Of a DNA stretch of 64,000 bases, positions 52,701 to 64,000 are shown piece after piece; the stretch's first letter is position 1; every line of letters starts with the position of its first letter. The position numbers and the translations under genes were made by a program. The notes under the pieces were generated by a model. It ran no database searches, was not told the DNA's origin, and saw nothing but the letters and a program-made list of their open reading frames with translations. The stretch covers positions 41,071,989 to 41,135,988 of the forward strand of contig OY829326.1 in assembly GCA_963691655.1 (NCBI GenBank), in the 5' to 3' direction. Source of the stretch: Toxonevra muliebris. Lineage: Eukaryota > Arthropoda > Insecta > Diptera > Pallopteridae.

Positions 52701-55700
52701 CCCCTACCGTTTCGATCCAAATTCATTGTTGCTCATGAACTCTAATTTATTAGTAAATACAGGTGTGTGTGCGTTATTTACAACAAAGCAAAAACAAAAC
52801 TTTAATAATGTTTAACTAATCGCACAATTCGAAAGCAAAATCCGTCGCTTCATTGCCACTGCTACTAAAAATCCGCTATCGCCATTTTCTATGTATAAAT
52901 ATTATTATTCTTCTTACTATCGATCAATTAATTCACTCACTAGTGCCTTTTCTTCTATTGTAATGAAAGTGTAACAAAATCAGCAAAAATTGTAATCACA
53001 CACACACACCCACACACTCTCACACATTTAAACATAGTCCACCAACCCACCCACCAAGTAGTACGTACATTTGTTGATCACATTCATTCATAGCACACAT
53101 TCTTCCTTCCAATCGCTTGCTTTCTCTCGTTCACTGAATTAATTATGCGCTCCAAAATAAATCTCTGTGGTAGTGTTGCTTGTCTTTTCTAATTTTTTGC
53201 TTTCCTTTAATTTATTTTCTTTAATTTTCGATTTTATTCTCATTTCATTTAACATTTCTTCGTATGTATGTCTGTCGCTGTTCCTTCCACAAACGACAAC
53301 TCCGTGTTTGGTGACCTACCTACTCTCCCCTCGCACAGTTTTTTGCTTTTTATATATTTATATTTTTCGTTCTCTTTTGTTCGGATTTCCTCGCTCCGCT
53401 TATTGTCAAGTTTTCCTTAAATTTATACAACAGAATATCACAAAGATCATATTTCACTCCCACCATTATTTGTTGTTTTGTTTTCTTCTTTTTTTTTAGG
53501 AACATTCCACGAAATATCGAATAAAAGTAATAAAGGAACTCCTTTGAATGGGGTTTAACTGCAATTGGGTTGGTTGAATGCAATCTTTTATATATCGAGC
53601 CATGATCGCCAAATTATCGAAAATTGTGTCTTTTTAATCAATAACATTGTTAGCAACTCCAGAAAAAATCAGTCATAAAATGAAAATCCAAAAAACCTAA
53701 TCTTGTAAAATTGACTTTTTGCCGCTTACGATAATTTAGCGATCATGGCCCGATATGTATATGGAATTGATTGAAATCGCTTTTTAAAAATATTTATGAA
53801 CCCACTAGCTGATCCAGATATTTTCTAAGGGGAAACAAGAGATAACATTTTTCAATTCCAGTCTTTGAGGCTTCATTGCAAGTTCTAACTCATTGTCAAA
53901 ATTTAAGTAATTAGGAGTGTAAATTTTCAATTCCTATTTTCTAAAGTTGAATTGAAACAATCGTTTTGAATTGCGAAAAAATAGATTGGTTTCGTTTGCA
54001 CTCTTCAATAATTTATTGCAGTGTTTCCCAAAGTAACCAATCATATTTAGAAATTAAAAGAAATCTGAAAATGATTTCTTGTTTGATAAACACTGATTGA
54101 TTATACTTGAAAACATTGAAACTTCATAGCTTTCAAAAGTTCAAACAACCTCCAGTCGTCATGTTATTTTTGTGATAGTATAATCGTGGAATGACCCAGT
54201 GTTATTTGATTTTGTTTCATATTTTAAACGGTATTTTTTGTACTTACTTTTTACTTTTACATCTTTTTCCTGTTTGGTTCTGGTATTTACGTTTTTTTTT
54301 TTTATCATAAATGTCGGATTTACTTTTGTGTTTTTTTTTTTCATTTTGGTGATGGATATATATATTTATTTTTTTTTTTTTGTATTTCTACATTCTTATG
54401 GGTAATGGTTCCACCATATTTCATTTTGGCTCTTGAAATTAAATGAATTTGCAATCGTTTAATAAAATACTCAGCACAATAAGCTACAACATTTATTTTT
54501 ACTTCGAAATTATATCAAAAACTAGGTTCACGATCTGGCAACGTAACACCAGGCGGCAGCATCAATGCTTCAAGGCCAGGAAGTGCAATGTCAACGTCTA
54601 CAACAATGTCAACTTCCGGCTTAGTGGCCAGAAGATCAGCACCTGCTATGCGTAAGCCACGTCCAGCCAGCATTGCTGGCACAGGTGTTTCCCTTGAAGG
54701 TAAGTGTCTATAACATGTAAAATCTAATCAAATCAATCAATATGTTCTTGTATGTAATTTATAGAGTTGAATAAACATAAGAGAGAGCATAAACCGCCAG
54801 TAAAGAATTCAACTCCACCATCATCATCAACATCAGCACAAAATACACCGAAACGAACATCAAATATGATGTCAACCTCATTAATTGTGACTTCCTCTTC
54901 TGCGCGCTTGTCTAGCGCCGAAAAGAGAACTCCAGCCAAGAGGGTAAGTAATTGTAATGATAGCTACGGCATATATACTCATTTATTGCCCCTCTATATT
55001 CTTAATGCAGGAGCCTGTCACTCCAAAAGCTTCAACTCCCAAGCCGCTTTCGAAAACCTCTAGCTCTGATCGTCTCAATAGGAGCAGCAGTAGCAAGGAA
55101 AAACCAAAGGATAATTTGCCCGCTTCAATGGCCAAGTCAGCGATCGTCGCAACGTCAACTCCTTTGAGTTCTGCTGCCACTAATAACAGCAATAACAGCA
55201 GCGTCGGTGCCGTCCCAGCAGATAAAGAAAAGACAAATCATAATGTAGCTCTTGTTGCTCCTGTTTCTGCACCCGCACAGAGTAAAGATGAAAAGAATGC
55301 ATTGAATGCTGTAAAAACTGAAGAGGTTCTGGAACCCATCACAGTTGATCAAACTGCTGAACCACAATTACCAAAGCCCGACACTTCTGTGGACGAGAAA
55401 GCATCTCCAGTTGCGGCTGATGATGAAAAAATCGATCAGGGTAATGAGAAGAATGAAACTGAAAAGGAGGTTACGCCAGTAGTACTGGTAGCGGCGCCGA
55501 CACCAGTTAAACCTGCACAAAATGGTGGCAGCAAAGAAAATTCAGTGGCTCGTGAATTAACACCTCCTGGTAGCGATGGAAACGATCTGATGACAGCATC
55601 GATGATCGCTAAAAGCAAAATAACAACGGAAGAAGAAGCAAAAGCAGCACTGGCTGAAAGACGTCGCATGGCTCGCGTTGAAGCCGAGCGTCAGGCAGAG

Positions 55701-57592
55701 CTAGAACGTCAACGTGTGGAGGCGGAAAGGCTTGCTGAAATCAAGCGACAAGAGGAAGAAGTTGAGCGACAGCGCCTATTCGAGGAGGAATCAACACGTC
55801 TGGCAGAGTTGCAACGGAAGGGCGAAGAGGAGCGTTTGCGTCAAGCCATTGAGGTTAGTACATGTTTGTGCAAACGTATGAAGCTCAGTAAAAAAAAAAA
55901 TGAACTAATCTTTGCAGGAAGCAAAACAACGTGAAGAAGAGGAACGCCTTAAACGCGAAGAAGAAGAACGACAACGTGTGGAACGCGAAGAGGCCGAAAA
56001 GAAGGCCAAAGAGGAAGCCGAAAAGCAAAAAATTGAGGTAGCCGAACGTTTGAAACGAGAAGAAAAAGAACGCGAAGAACGACGAAAACGCGTCGAAGCG
56101 ATTATGTCGCGTACACGTAAAGCTGGTGGTGGCGGTTCCGCTTCAGGCACACCCAATTCCACACCATCTAAGGTAAATTAGATTGAGGTTAATCAGAAAT
56201 GTAATATTTTTAGTAACGCTGTTTTGTTTCTTTTTTTTACAGGAAAATATTGAATCCTCAACGCAATCGACATCTCCAAACGATGCACAGCAATCACAAC
56301 AGCAACCAAATGCTGTTACTACTATTAGCAGTGAAAACAGCTCAACATCAGGATCATCTACAACAACCACAGCAACTACTCCAATTCCAGCAGAGACAAC
56401 AACAACTAACGTTGCCGCTGTAGTCGAGCCACAGAATACACAAGCGATGTATGAACAATCGGTCATCGATAAAGAGACTGCGCTAATCAATAGTTTTTCC
56501 AATATGATCATTGATGAGAATGCGAAAAATCTGCAACAACAACAAATACCACAACAGCCACAGCAGCAAATTGTCGAAGTGACTAATGGCAAATTGTTGA
56601 ATGTCGCTTTTACCAACACGGATGCACTCCTACAAAATTCAACAACTAACAATACTACAACAACAACTACAGTGGCGAATGGAAACGGTCACATTGAGAA
56701 TATTAATAACAAAAAGTAAGTAATAATTGAATCATTTCAATGCGTTGTTGAGAAGGCGTTAGCGATTAGGGTAAAATTTTATGTTTTAATTTATAATCTT
56801 CACAAATTCCTTGGTTAATTCAAACACTTTTCCGTCATTGATCTAAAAAAATATATAAATGCGAAGATATACAACATTGAAGTAGAGACAAAAAATTAAA
56901 TAGATCAGGTACCAGTTGCAGTAATGTCTCCTATATTTTTCATTTGCCTATAATACGCCTTTAGGGTTTGGCTGCCTGTAGACTATCGTATCGTATCCTC
57001 CATATTAACTTGGTGAAAAAATCGTACAAACACGTCCGACAAAGTTCCTAAAAAGTACAAAGTTATAATAAGGAATAACGATCATTGTCCAAAATAGTCT
57101 ACATTTTGCTGAATACTTTCGTTAAACTAAAATAATTTTTTTTTTTTTTTTGATTAGTTAAAAAATTATAATTAGTATGACTGCATAATCCACAACTTTC
57201 TCCCATAGTCGTAAGTCCAGTGGATCGACTTTAAACTTTAAAATCGTTATATAATTAAAAAAACAAAAGTAAACTCTGATCGATATCTCCGATGCCTTCT
57301 CAGTTAAAATTAACATTTTTTTCCCCCCTTTTACAGTGATATCAATATCCTGCAGGATGTTGTCGTACCAGCAACAAATCAGTTGATTGATCTAAGCATT
57401 GAGTCACAAGATATCAACAATGCAATTAATTTCAACAATAATAATAGTTTATTGACAACAACAAACACACTAGTCACTGCTGATAGTCATGAACATAAAG
57501 GTAAATAATAAATGATATTCAATTCAAACTAATATCATTTCCACAATTTGTAATTATTTCGTTCAATCATTGCAGATATATCGTTGCTGTGA
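34776..57592 (+). CDS. ens: Ensconsin, microtubule-associated protein of the MAP7 family
   Basis: Exons joined in frame: 34776-34824, 37604-37654, 46682-46938, 47009-47142, 47249-47370, 48394-48684, 49254-49400, 52223-52762, 54526-54699, 54765-54943, 55011-55853, 55918-56172, 56243-56715, 57337-57500 and 57576-57592 (TGA). They total 3,696 bases or 1,231 residues. Residues about 35-120 are a charged coiled coil (KDRDEKLRLTRERQNEERQR...) that binds microtubules. A Ser/Thr-rich linker follows. Residues about 850-985 form the MAP7 domain, a long E/R-rich helix ending RRKRVEAIMSRTRK, which recruits and activates kinesin-1. The tail is Gln/Thr-rich and ends DISLL. Intron 2 is about 9 kb. Exon inclusion in the linker may vary, and 52555 is an alternative in-frame donor inside the 540-base exon. 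Confidence 0.93.
35482..35512 (+). CDS. ens: Ensconsin alternative first exon b
   Basis: ATG at 35482 encodes MESMKTTSEN and ends G|GTAGGT in phase 1, the same phase as exon 1a. It can therefore splice to 37604 or 46682 in frame. It has its own upstream leader (about 35200-35480). Inferred from phase and donor only. Confidence 0.55.
37863..37947 (+). CDS. ens: Ensconsin alternative first exon c
   Basis: ATG at 37863 (context AAACAATGG) encodes MESFNASSSSSTLHWFAQVG and then GGDDDALQ, ending CAAG|GTAGTT in phase 1. It lies downstream of exon 37604-37654, so it would join 46682 directly. The open frame and matching phase support it, but no transcript evidence is available. Confidence 0.5.
39661..40005. 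other. Purine-rich intronic tract in ens
   Basis: Lysine-codon-like AAAAA/GAAAA tract (39770-39880) next to the transposase remnant. No gene supported. Confidence 0.4.
40006..40419 (-). pseudogene. Transposase fragment inside ens intron
   Basis: An open frame on minus reads KLYTQKFKSFFEKYVKKHSD, then SEKRIFVYIDETTGKAGRHV and KVIVGRLVENG. IxIDETTD-like followed by (Y/H)VxxxIVG is typical of hAT-related transposases in insect genomes. The frame then runs into low-complexity sequence and the rest of the protein is absent. It is most likely a dead copy inserted in the large second intron of ens. Confidence 0.5.
43375..43420 (+). mobile_element. SINE 3' tail fragment in ens intron
   Basis: CACATATAACATGAATGGGT followed by GCGAAAGGCTTGGCA matches the tail of the SINE copies at 11,988 and 18,221. 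Confidence 0.6.
45023..45125 (-). repeat. GTATAAGGTGAT repeat, copy 2
   Basis: Reverse-complement copy of the repeat at 15,063. On plus it ends TTGTCATCACCTTATACATA (about 45095-45115). Confidence 0.65.
50838..51052. repeat. GTATAAGGTGAT repeat, copy 3 with both ends
   Basis: The left end AGAAGGTGATAGCAGCAGGG and the right end TTGCCATCACCTTATACATA are inverted to each other, showing that the family is an inverted-repeat element of about 215 bases. Confidence 0.7.
53500..53526 (+). other. ens: Candidate 27-base microexon of ens
   Basis: A long T-rich tract ending TTTAG precedes GAACATTCCACGAAATATCG (27 bases in total), followed by GTAATA. It enters and leaves in phase 1, like its neighbours, and would add GTFHEISNK without shifting frame. 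The donor is weak. Confidence 0.3.
53588..53759. repeat. Intronic inverted repeat in ens
   Basis: ATCGAGCCATGATCGCCAAA with TTATCG (about 53596-53621) pairs with CGATAATTTAGCGATCATGG with CCCGAT (about 53729-53754), leaving a loop of about 105 bases. Confidence 0.7.
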
Positions 57593-60309
57593 GTCTAAAT
57601 TACAAATTCCCATCTAAGTATCTAAAAATAAAAAGCATTGTTTGGAGCGAGCGATAGTGAAATTTCTAAAGTATGTTACTTTTCCAAGAGAGTGTGTACG
57701 CGACAAATTAAACATGGTTACTTTATGGAATTAGGCGTAACTAAAACAAAAGAAAATAATTTAAACAAGAAAACAATTGCCTGATTCATAGAACACATAG
57801 AAAACTAAAAGTAAAAATACAATAATAATGTTATAATTTAAAAACAAAACAACCAACAAAAAAAAAACTATTGAAGATGTTCCTCCACAAAAAGAAAAAA
57901 AAAAACAGATGAACAAACAAAAATAATTGAGCGGAATAGAAAAAATAATAAACTGACAGTGTAAAGTGTAATCTACTAATTTTTTTTTGGCAAAAAAAGA
58001 ATAAGAAAACCAGAACCTGCATGCATGAATTCATATTTAAGGCATTATTAAGTGTTCAATTATGCTTGATTATTGTAAAATGTTGAAAAGTAAAAATGAA
58101 AAAAAAAAAACCATAAACTACTACACAAAAACAAAACAAAAGGCTAAAATATTTTCGCATGAATTTCAAATATAAATATAATTTAAAATTATATAAAGTA
58201 AAGTTAAAGCAAAAACTATAAAGAAAAGCGCGAGCGAAGCGAGAGAGATTAGTGTTTTAGAGTACCTCTATATAAGAAGTTGATGATGCACAAAGGAAGT
58301 ATGGATAGTTGTGTGTTGATTATGCACACACTATACGGATGAGGGAAAAGACTACTACAAACTGACAGACAGACGAATGGACAATAGGACGCCAGGACAC
58401 ACGTAAAGCTTGCAGTTGTTTGTAGAAATATAGAATTTTTCCTGTTTTAAAAAATTTTTAAGCAGTTTTCGTTTGTAACTTTTTGATTTATTTTTTTCAA
58501 ATTTTTTATTAAAATTAAACTTAAGCCTTAAATAAATAGGCGGCTGTTTGCTATTGATAACATATAACATGATTCCGCTTCATCATCATATATTCACTTT
58601 ATTAGCATTTAAAATAATGGTCGTCATGTTAGTTGAACATTCTAATTTTTTAATATAAATATCTCCTTGCTGCATGGAGAGACAACAAACCATGCTGCCT
58701 GCCCGCCCCTCTTTGATTAGCATATGTGAACAAACACAAAATCATTCGATGCATTAGCATTAAGCTAAAATATTTTCACAGCACAGTTTTTGCATTCAGC
58801 TGCAAAGTTTTAAGCGTTACGCGATAATCTTACGAAATGTTACTTTACAAAAATATTTCAGTTTAGGTAATACTTATATATAAATGCTCTATACCGATTC
58901 TACTACTATTGTCAATGCTATACACATAAATACACAAACTAAAATGCTTTTTACTTTTAGAAATGGTAAATCTCGCACTCACACATCAATACATACACAC
59001 TCTCAAACACACATACAATTAAAATTAATTATTCAGCCAGTTTTTGTCTTGAAATTAATACAAAGAAGCAAAAAAAAAAAAGAAAAGAAAATCAGTCCAT
59101 ATTTTATATTTATTTTCTACGTTCGCTTATGATATAGATATCATAATTCTTTTTTAACTAATTGTGTTTCTTTATTTTTTATAATCAATTAAATATTTTC
59201 TCTTTACTCTTACAAATTATTGTCTTTTCCAAAGGCTTAGCAAGCAAATTATGGTATTAATTCTAAATCTGAAATTATATTTTCAATTATTATTATAATT
59301 TAATTAAATATACATATACAATACAATATGATGTAGTAGCATAGCTTAAGCCAGCCAACCTCTAGTGGCCTCTAATTGCAATCTGAAAGCAGAAAGATAG
59401 AAAAAAAGATATAATAAATAAAAAAAGAAGGAAATGAGGAAGTAATAAGAAAAAGAAAATAAATCTATGTACTTTGTAGTTAGTGTATTTTTCGTAATTA
59501 ATAACGGTTTTCTTTTTTGTATTTGTAATTTGTATTTTACATAGATTGCGAAAAGAAAGAAAATATAATGCTGTTTTAATTTGTTAAATAAAATTATTTA
59601 TATATACATACATACATTTGTAATAGTTTATTAATTGATGATGAAAAGAATTTAAAATATATATATACTTTTTTTCATATTCTACAATATTTCTTCCTTG
59701 ATTTGATTTGATATTGTTTAACTGATGGTTTTGTTTTCCACTCTACCCAACTCCACCATCACAACGATTGGCGCTATAAAGTTTCTACTTTTATCCACAT
59801 CCCCATCCCATCCACAAAGAATTTAGCATACATTTTAAGAAGAGAAATGCCTTTAAAAAGTGCAAAGTGAATTGTTTATGAATGATGATGCTTTTCCTGT
59901 AATCTTAAAGATTTTTCGCACATACATAACAACAAAACACTTCGCCATTACTGTAGATAAGTAAATAGGAAGAAAACAAAGCTCTACACGTTGTGTTTCT
60001 GTGTTGTGCAGATGTTACATCCTTATTTCATTATCTTCAAAACTTTATTTTTAATTTTTTTTTTAATATATTAATTTAATATTATATATGCTATACTACA
60101 ATTTATGTATACTTTTAAGTGCTCTTTCGGGATTTTTTTCAATCGAGTACTAACAATAATGAATGAGCAATTTACTACAACGTCAACAACAAAAACAAAG
60201 AAACAAACACACAACATGCATGTTTATATATTTAAATTATTATGTAATACTTTTGCAATTATGTAATATCTACATATTGTCTCTGTAACTAGTAAATTTA
60301 TCGCTTATT

Positions 60310-60359
<50 letters not shown>

Positions 60360-60600
60360 TATATATGTACACATATATACTACATATACGATGATGAAGG
60401 AAGAGAAGTGAAGCCGCCTAAATATAATCAAAATATAAATTCAATTAAATGAATAAGTTGAAAACTTATAAGTACTATATCATAGACAAAAAAAAATCTA
60501 TTTAAATTTGAAAAAAAAAAATAAAGTAAAACACAAAACAAAAACACACTAATCGTTATCGTTAAACAGTTTATTAATTAATTAATATTATTATTATGTA
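57593..60600 (+). other. ens: Probable ens 3' UTR and flank
   Basis: Extremely AT-rich with A runs and no coding. AATAAA hexamers are at 58531-58536, 59587-59592 and 60520-60525, offering alternative 3' ends. A TA microsatellite occupies about 60310-60356. Confidence 0.5.
60310..60356. repeat. (TA)n microsatellite
   Basis: Nearly pure alternating T and A with single C interruptions. Confidence 0.9.
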
Positions 60601-61571
60601 ATTTCTCCCTTGTCTTTTGAGAATAATTTCTGCAAATCAAAAATGAAAATGATAACTACAACAACATAAACTGATGTAAAAACACGCAATTTCAAGGCGA
60701 ACAATAATAAATTCATTTCAATCTTGGAATTATTTCTTTTACTAATGTTTTGCTAATGAGCTTTAACATTTTTTTTAACTGTTTTCTGTATGTTATTAAT
60801 TGCAATGCAAGCAGCTTATATGGAGTAGAATGGTAAATATCTCGGTCTAAGTCACTCTCATCTATATTGAAAGTATTTTATGAAAAAGTGTTGATTCAAC
60901 GAAGCCCCCATAAATTTAGCCAACTGTTTCTCCCATGCGAGAGCAGACATCATTTGGTAAGTTCCTCTAACGAAGGGAGAGAATATATTTTTAACTGCAG
61001 CGTTGTTTCATTAACTTAGCAAGACCTAGTCAGCACATTCATTCATTTTTGTTTTTTTTTTTTATTGTCCAAAAACACGGGATAATCCTATTAACATAAG
61101 AAATTTTTATTTTTAAATTTGTATAAAAAGTCCCTAAAACCAAAAAAGTTTGAGAAATAGTATCCTTGGAACCTTTTCCGGAAAATTTGTTTATGTTTCT
61201 ACTCTAATTATTTTAATTCCTATTAGAACAACATTTTGTATTGCAGTGGTACAACGATAGGTTTCTAGGGCCAACTTATCCTTTCCATCTCTTTACAGGA
61301 CATTACCACTTTACTTGCTGCATTCAGTCCAGTCTGCTGATTTCCTAAAATGTTTAATTTCATTATGAGAATTGGTTTTCTAAGGTCACCCCAAAAGCTT
61401 TAACTTGATTCCAAGTGTAGTGATTATTGCATGCTTCTCTAGGATACCGATTTTGATACAATGAAAAAATCCCCTATAACACAAAAACTTTTTGGATGAT
61501 TTGGGGATTTTAATTTTTTACAATTTTTATTCAAATTTAAAATCAATAGGCTTCGAATGAACAATTTCTTA
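60601..61571. other. Gene-free stretch
   Basis: No supported feature. Confidence 0.4.
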
Positions 61572-61691
61572 CGTTTGTCTGCTCTTAGACGTTGAGATTT
61601 GTCTCATGCAACTAGAGAAAATGTATGGATTCCCGTCTTCCATACATTTTTCAAGTTGCATGAGACAAATCTCACCGTCCAAGAGCAAACT
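61572..61691. repeat. Near-perfect hairpin of about 120 bases
   Basis: The left arm 61573-61629 holds TGAGATTTGTCTCATGCAAC and AAAATGTATGGA. The right arm 61639-61690 holds TCCATACATTTT and GTTGCATGAGACAAATCTCA. The loop is about nine bases (TTCCCGTCT). Only a few mismatches and one four-base bulge interrupt roughly 50 paired positions. Confidence 0.85.
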
Positions 61692-62690
61692 TTCGAACCC
61701 TTAGGCTTCAGTGTATAATTTTCAACTAAATTTTATTTCAATATATCGGTAAAACAAAAATGATTTTCAAGATAATTTTAATGAACGGAGCTGCATATTC
61801 ATTTCAAATACTCCAAACAATCTCTCATTTTTGGTTGCTCTCGTTTATTTCTCTGCCAATATTGGCGAACTGTAAGTGCTTCGAGATTTATTGGGGATGT
61901 TGATGCTGGATCCCTTACTTCGTTCGCAATACAACCAATGAGCAATCTTGGTCAGGCCCTTTGTACCTGGATTCGTTCCTAGCCGGAACATTTTGTTCTA
62001 TTCGCTCATCATGACCTTGCCAGTGAAATCAATGTATTTTCATATGCTTGGTGATAAGCCTTACAAAGCATTGCTCGTCACTGGCTTTCAGAGGCATGCA
62101 TTCGGACGGGGAGGATGAGACTTATAGAAGGTTATTTCGTCCGTGGAGAGAGGTTTCTGCTTCTCAATTGCTGTGTGTGGGATTCTAAACATACGAAATC
62201 CTTGACCATACTCTCAATAGTAATTTTTTATCAAAGATGCCGTGACTCTTTCTTTGTTAACACAAGATACATCATTTTGTCCTCGTTCAAATCTAGTCCC
62301 ATTTTCCAGGTAGGACAGTTCTGAATTAACAGATCAGTAAGAATTCGCTGATAATTCCAATGTGAATAATTGGTGAAACAAGATCATATTCCGACAGTGC
62401 TATTGTGTTTAATATTGATTTAAAGCAGCTTAAAGTCATAGAGACAAACAGTTAAATTTATTGTTATTATAAGGCTGTTAAATTAAATTCAGCCTAAAGG
62501 TGTACAATAGAATTTTAATTATTACCATAAATTCATGCACTTATGTTTAGGGTACGTTGGCACTTACTATTTTTGAATTATATGACGTATAGTACTATAA
62601 TTAAGCAACTCTGCAACCGCTATTAAAACAAAATCAAGCTTCACACATTTACAACCCTGACTGAAATTAAAAGTCAAAATTCCATGGCAT
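61692..62690. other. Gene-free stretch before Chd64
   Basis: No supported gene. Somewhat less AT-rich around 61,850-62,150, without a coherent frame. Confidence 0.4.
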
Positions 62691-62962
62691 CCCAGCAACT
62701 AGTCAGTCAGTCATTCAGTCAATTCTTAAAACTCGTTGCGTGTGGATATTCCAGAAATTAACAACTCGTTCGTTCGCCTTATTGTGATACAAATAAACAA
62801 ACAATCCCACTGTGGCCAACAATTCTGTGCGTTTTTGCATATATAACAATCAACAAGAAAACTAACCAACCAACCGCCACCACCTACTTATCTACCTGCA
62901 TATATACGTGTGCTTTTTTTCGTTTAACTTCCTAAAAGTACCTAAAACTCGTTTAAACCAAA

Positions 62963-63016
62963 ATGTCATCGAATCGTGCACCAAAGTCCGGTTTTGCAGC
63001 TGAAGCACAACGCAAA
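62963..63016 (+). CDS. Chd64: Chd64 (calponin family) first coding exon, partial gene
   Basis: ATG at 62963 (context ACCAAAATG) encodes MSSNRAPKSGFAAEAQRK and ends at AAA|GTGAGT in phase 0. This matches the N-terminus of the Drosophila calponin-like protein Chd64, differing by one residue as I recall it. The remaining exons, with the calponin-homology domain and calponin repeat, lie beyond the window end. The protein binds actin in muscle and has also been linked to juvenile-hormone and ecdysone response-element complexes. The leader just upstream has repeated CAGTCAGTCA/TTCAGTCA motifs (62702-62722) that could act as initiators. Confidence 0.85.
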
Positions 63017-64000
63017 GTGAGTACATAAAACCAATTGAGGGAAGCATACAACATGGAGAGATGAAAAATCTTTTCCAAAAAAAAAGTTTTACTATTTTTT
63101 AGCAGTTTATTATTTATAGAATTGAATTTTTGCGCAAAATATTTGCAAATTGTTAAGTATGAATTACTTGAACTTCTAAAAAGGGTGGTGGGGCGCATGG
63201 GGTGACCTCATTTCAAGTACGCACTGCTAAGCGGTGCGTAATTTGACCTTGTATAAATATTTATGCACATATCTACATATGTATTTACATACATATGCAA
63301 ATAGATATACATAGATATGTATTTCTTTTATGTAATGAGTAACTACTTGCATTTCAAGGAGTGTTTTTTGCGCCATTCTCCCTCTTCATATGCATAAAAA
63401 TGACAAATGAATATAATTACCGTAATGTTGAGCCTAAACAAATAAATGACGAACATTTTAATTACTTAATAACAAAAATTAATTCTATAGGTATGACGAC
63501 GATATAAAACTGTCTCATTAATTTTTGCGTTAACTTTGGGAAACAACATAATACTTTCATTCATAATCTTTCAATGAGTTTTGGGAGTGATTCTTATGAA
63601 AAATTGAGAATTCTGAGTTTTTCAAACTAAACTTTGAATTCCATGTGGCAGCAAAGAAAATCATACAACGTCTTCACATTTTAACATATTGCTGAAATAA
63701 TTAAAAGACGCAATTTTGCTAATACAAAAAATTATAGCTAGGATTCAATCATGAGAATATATTCTTTTTTATCCATTTTATTGCTATCAGCCCTAATGAT
63801 TTTTTCCAAAAATTTTGGGAAACCGTTAATCGTACGAAATAAAATTTGTGAAGAATTCCTGAATCTCCATTTTTTAAGTTAAATTGCAGTGTGGACAACT
63901 TTTATTTTTCAAAATCCGTTAAAATGAAGAATAAAACGCGTATTTAAAAATTAAAAATTTTTCCTTTATAAAAGTGCGAGAAAACTCAATACATTTAAAC
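63017..64000 (+). other. Chd64: First intron of Chd64
   Basis: Starts at the GTGAGT donor. No second exon is recognisable before the window ends. Confidence 0.6.

Noticed and set aside
55905..56652. Ser/Arg- and Cys/Val-rich minus-strand frames
   Set aside because: They are shadows of the E/R- and Gln/Thr-rich ens exons.

Overview
The window is AT-rich nuclear DNA from a higher (cyclorrhaphan) fly that is not Drosophila melanogaster itself. The evidence is: spliced genes with GT-AG introns, an adipokinetic hormone precursor with the mature peptide typical of these flies, and close homologues of several fly genes (Ras64B, RfC4, ensconsin, Chd64). The names Ras64B and Chd64 encode cytological band 64 of Drosophila chromosome arm 3L, so the block looks like a conserved Muller element D segment. 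I cannot name the species.

Layout. 1-2,500: transposon debris, namely a head-to-head pair of one inverted-repeat element and a short deleted mariner. 3,272-5,708 (minus): a clip-domain trypsin-like serine protease whose signal-peptide exon is not located. 5,964-about 6,790 (minus): an exon coding a proline- and Gly-Pro-rich repetitive protein. 7,000-16,500: intergenic, with two TTAA-flanked nonautonomous elements, tRNA-derived SINEs and a LINE remnant. 16,595-16,991 (minus): complete Akh with a TATA box. 17,050-21,000: repeats, including a nested SINE, palindromic MITEs, a BEL/Pao fragment and a hAT fragment. 22,117-24,289 (minus): complete Ras64B. 28,709-30,057 (plus): a secreted acid lipase, converging on RfC4 at 30,498-31,551 (minus). 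31,900-34,300: hairpin MITEs and a 527-bp foldback element. 34,776-57,592 (plus): ensconsin (MAP7 family), about 15 coding exons with up to three alternative first exons. 57,593-about 60,600: its AT-rich 3' region. 62,963-63,016 (plus): the first coding exon of Chd64, which continues beyond the window.

The genes are ordinary, independently transcribed eukaryotic genes and do not form an operon or a single pathway. Themes are extracellular proteolysis (clip protease), energy mobilisation (Akh), lipid hydrolysis (lipase), small-GTPase signalling (Ras64B), replication (RfC4), and cytoskeleton or muscle (ensconsin, Chd64).

I found no convincing new multi-gene system. The items most worth a second look are a near-perfect hairpin of about 120 bp at 61,572-61,691, the unresolved link between the Gly-Pro repeat exon and the clip protease, the modular phase-1 exons and a possible microexon in ensconsin, and a rich set of structured repeats with readable ends. 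All gene models come from reading splice sites and frames by eye. No database search was run.
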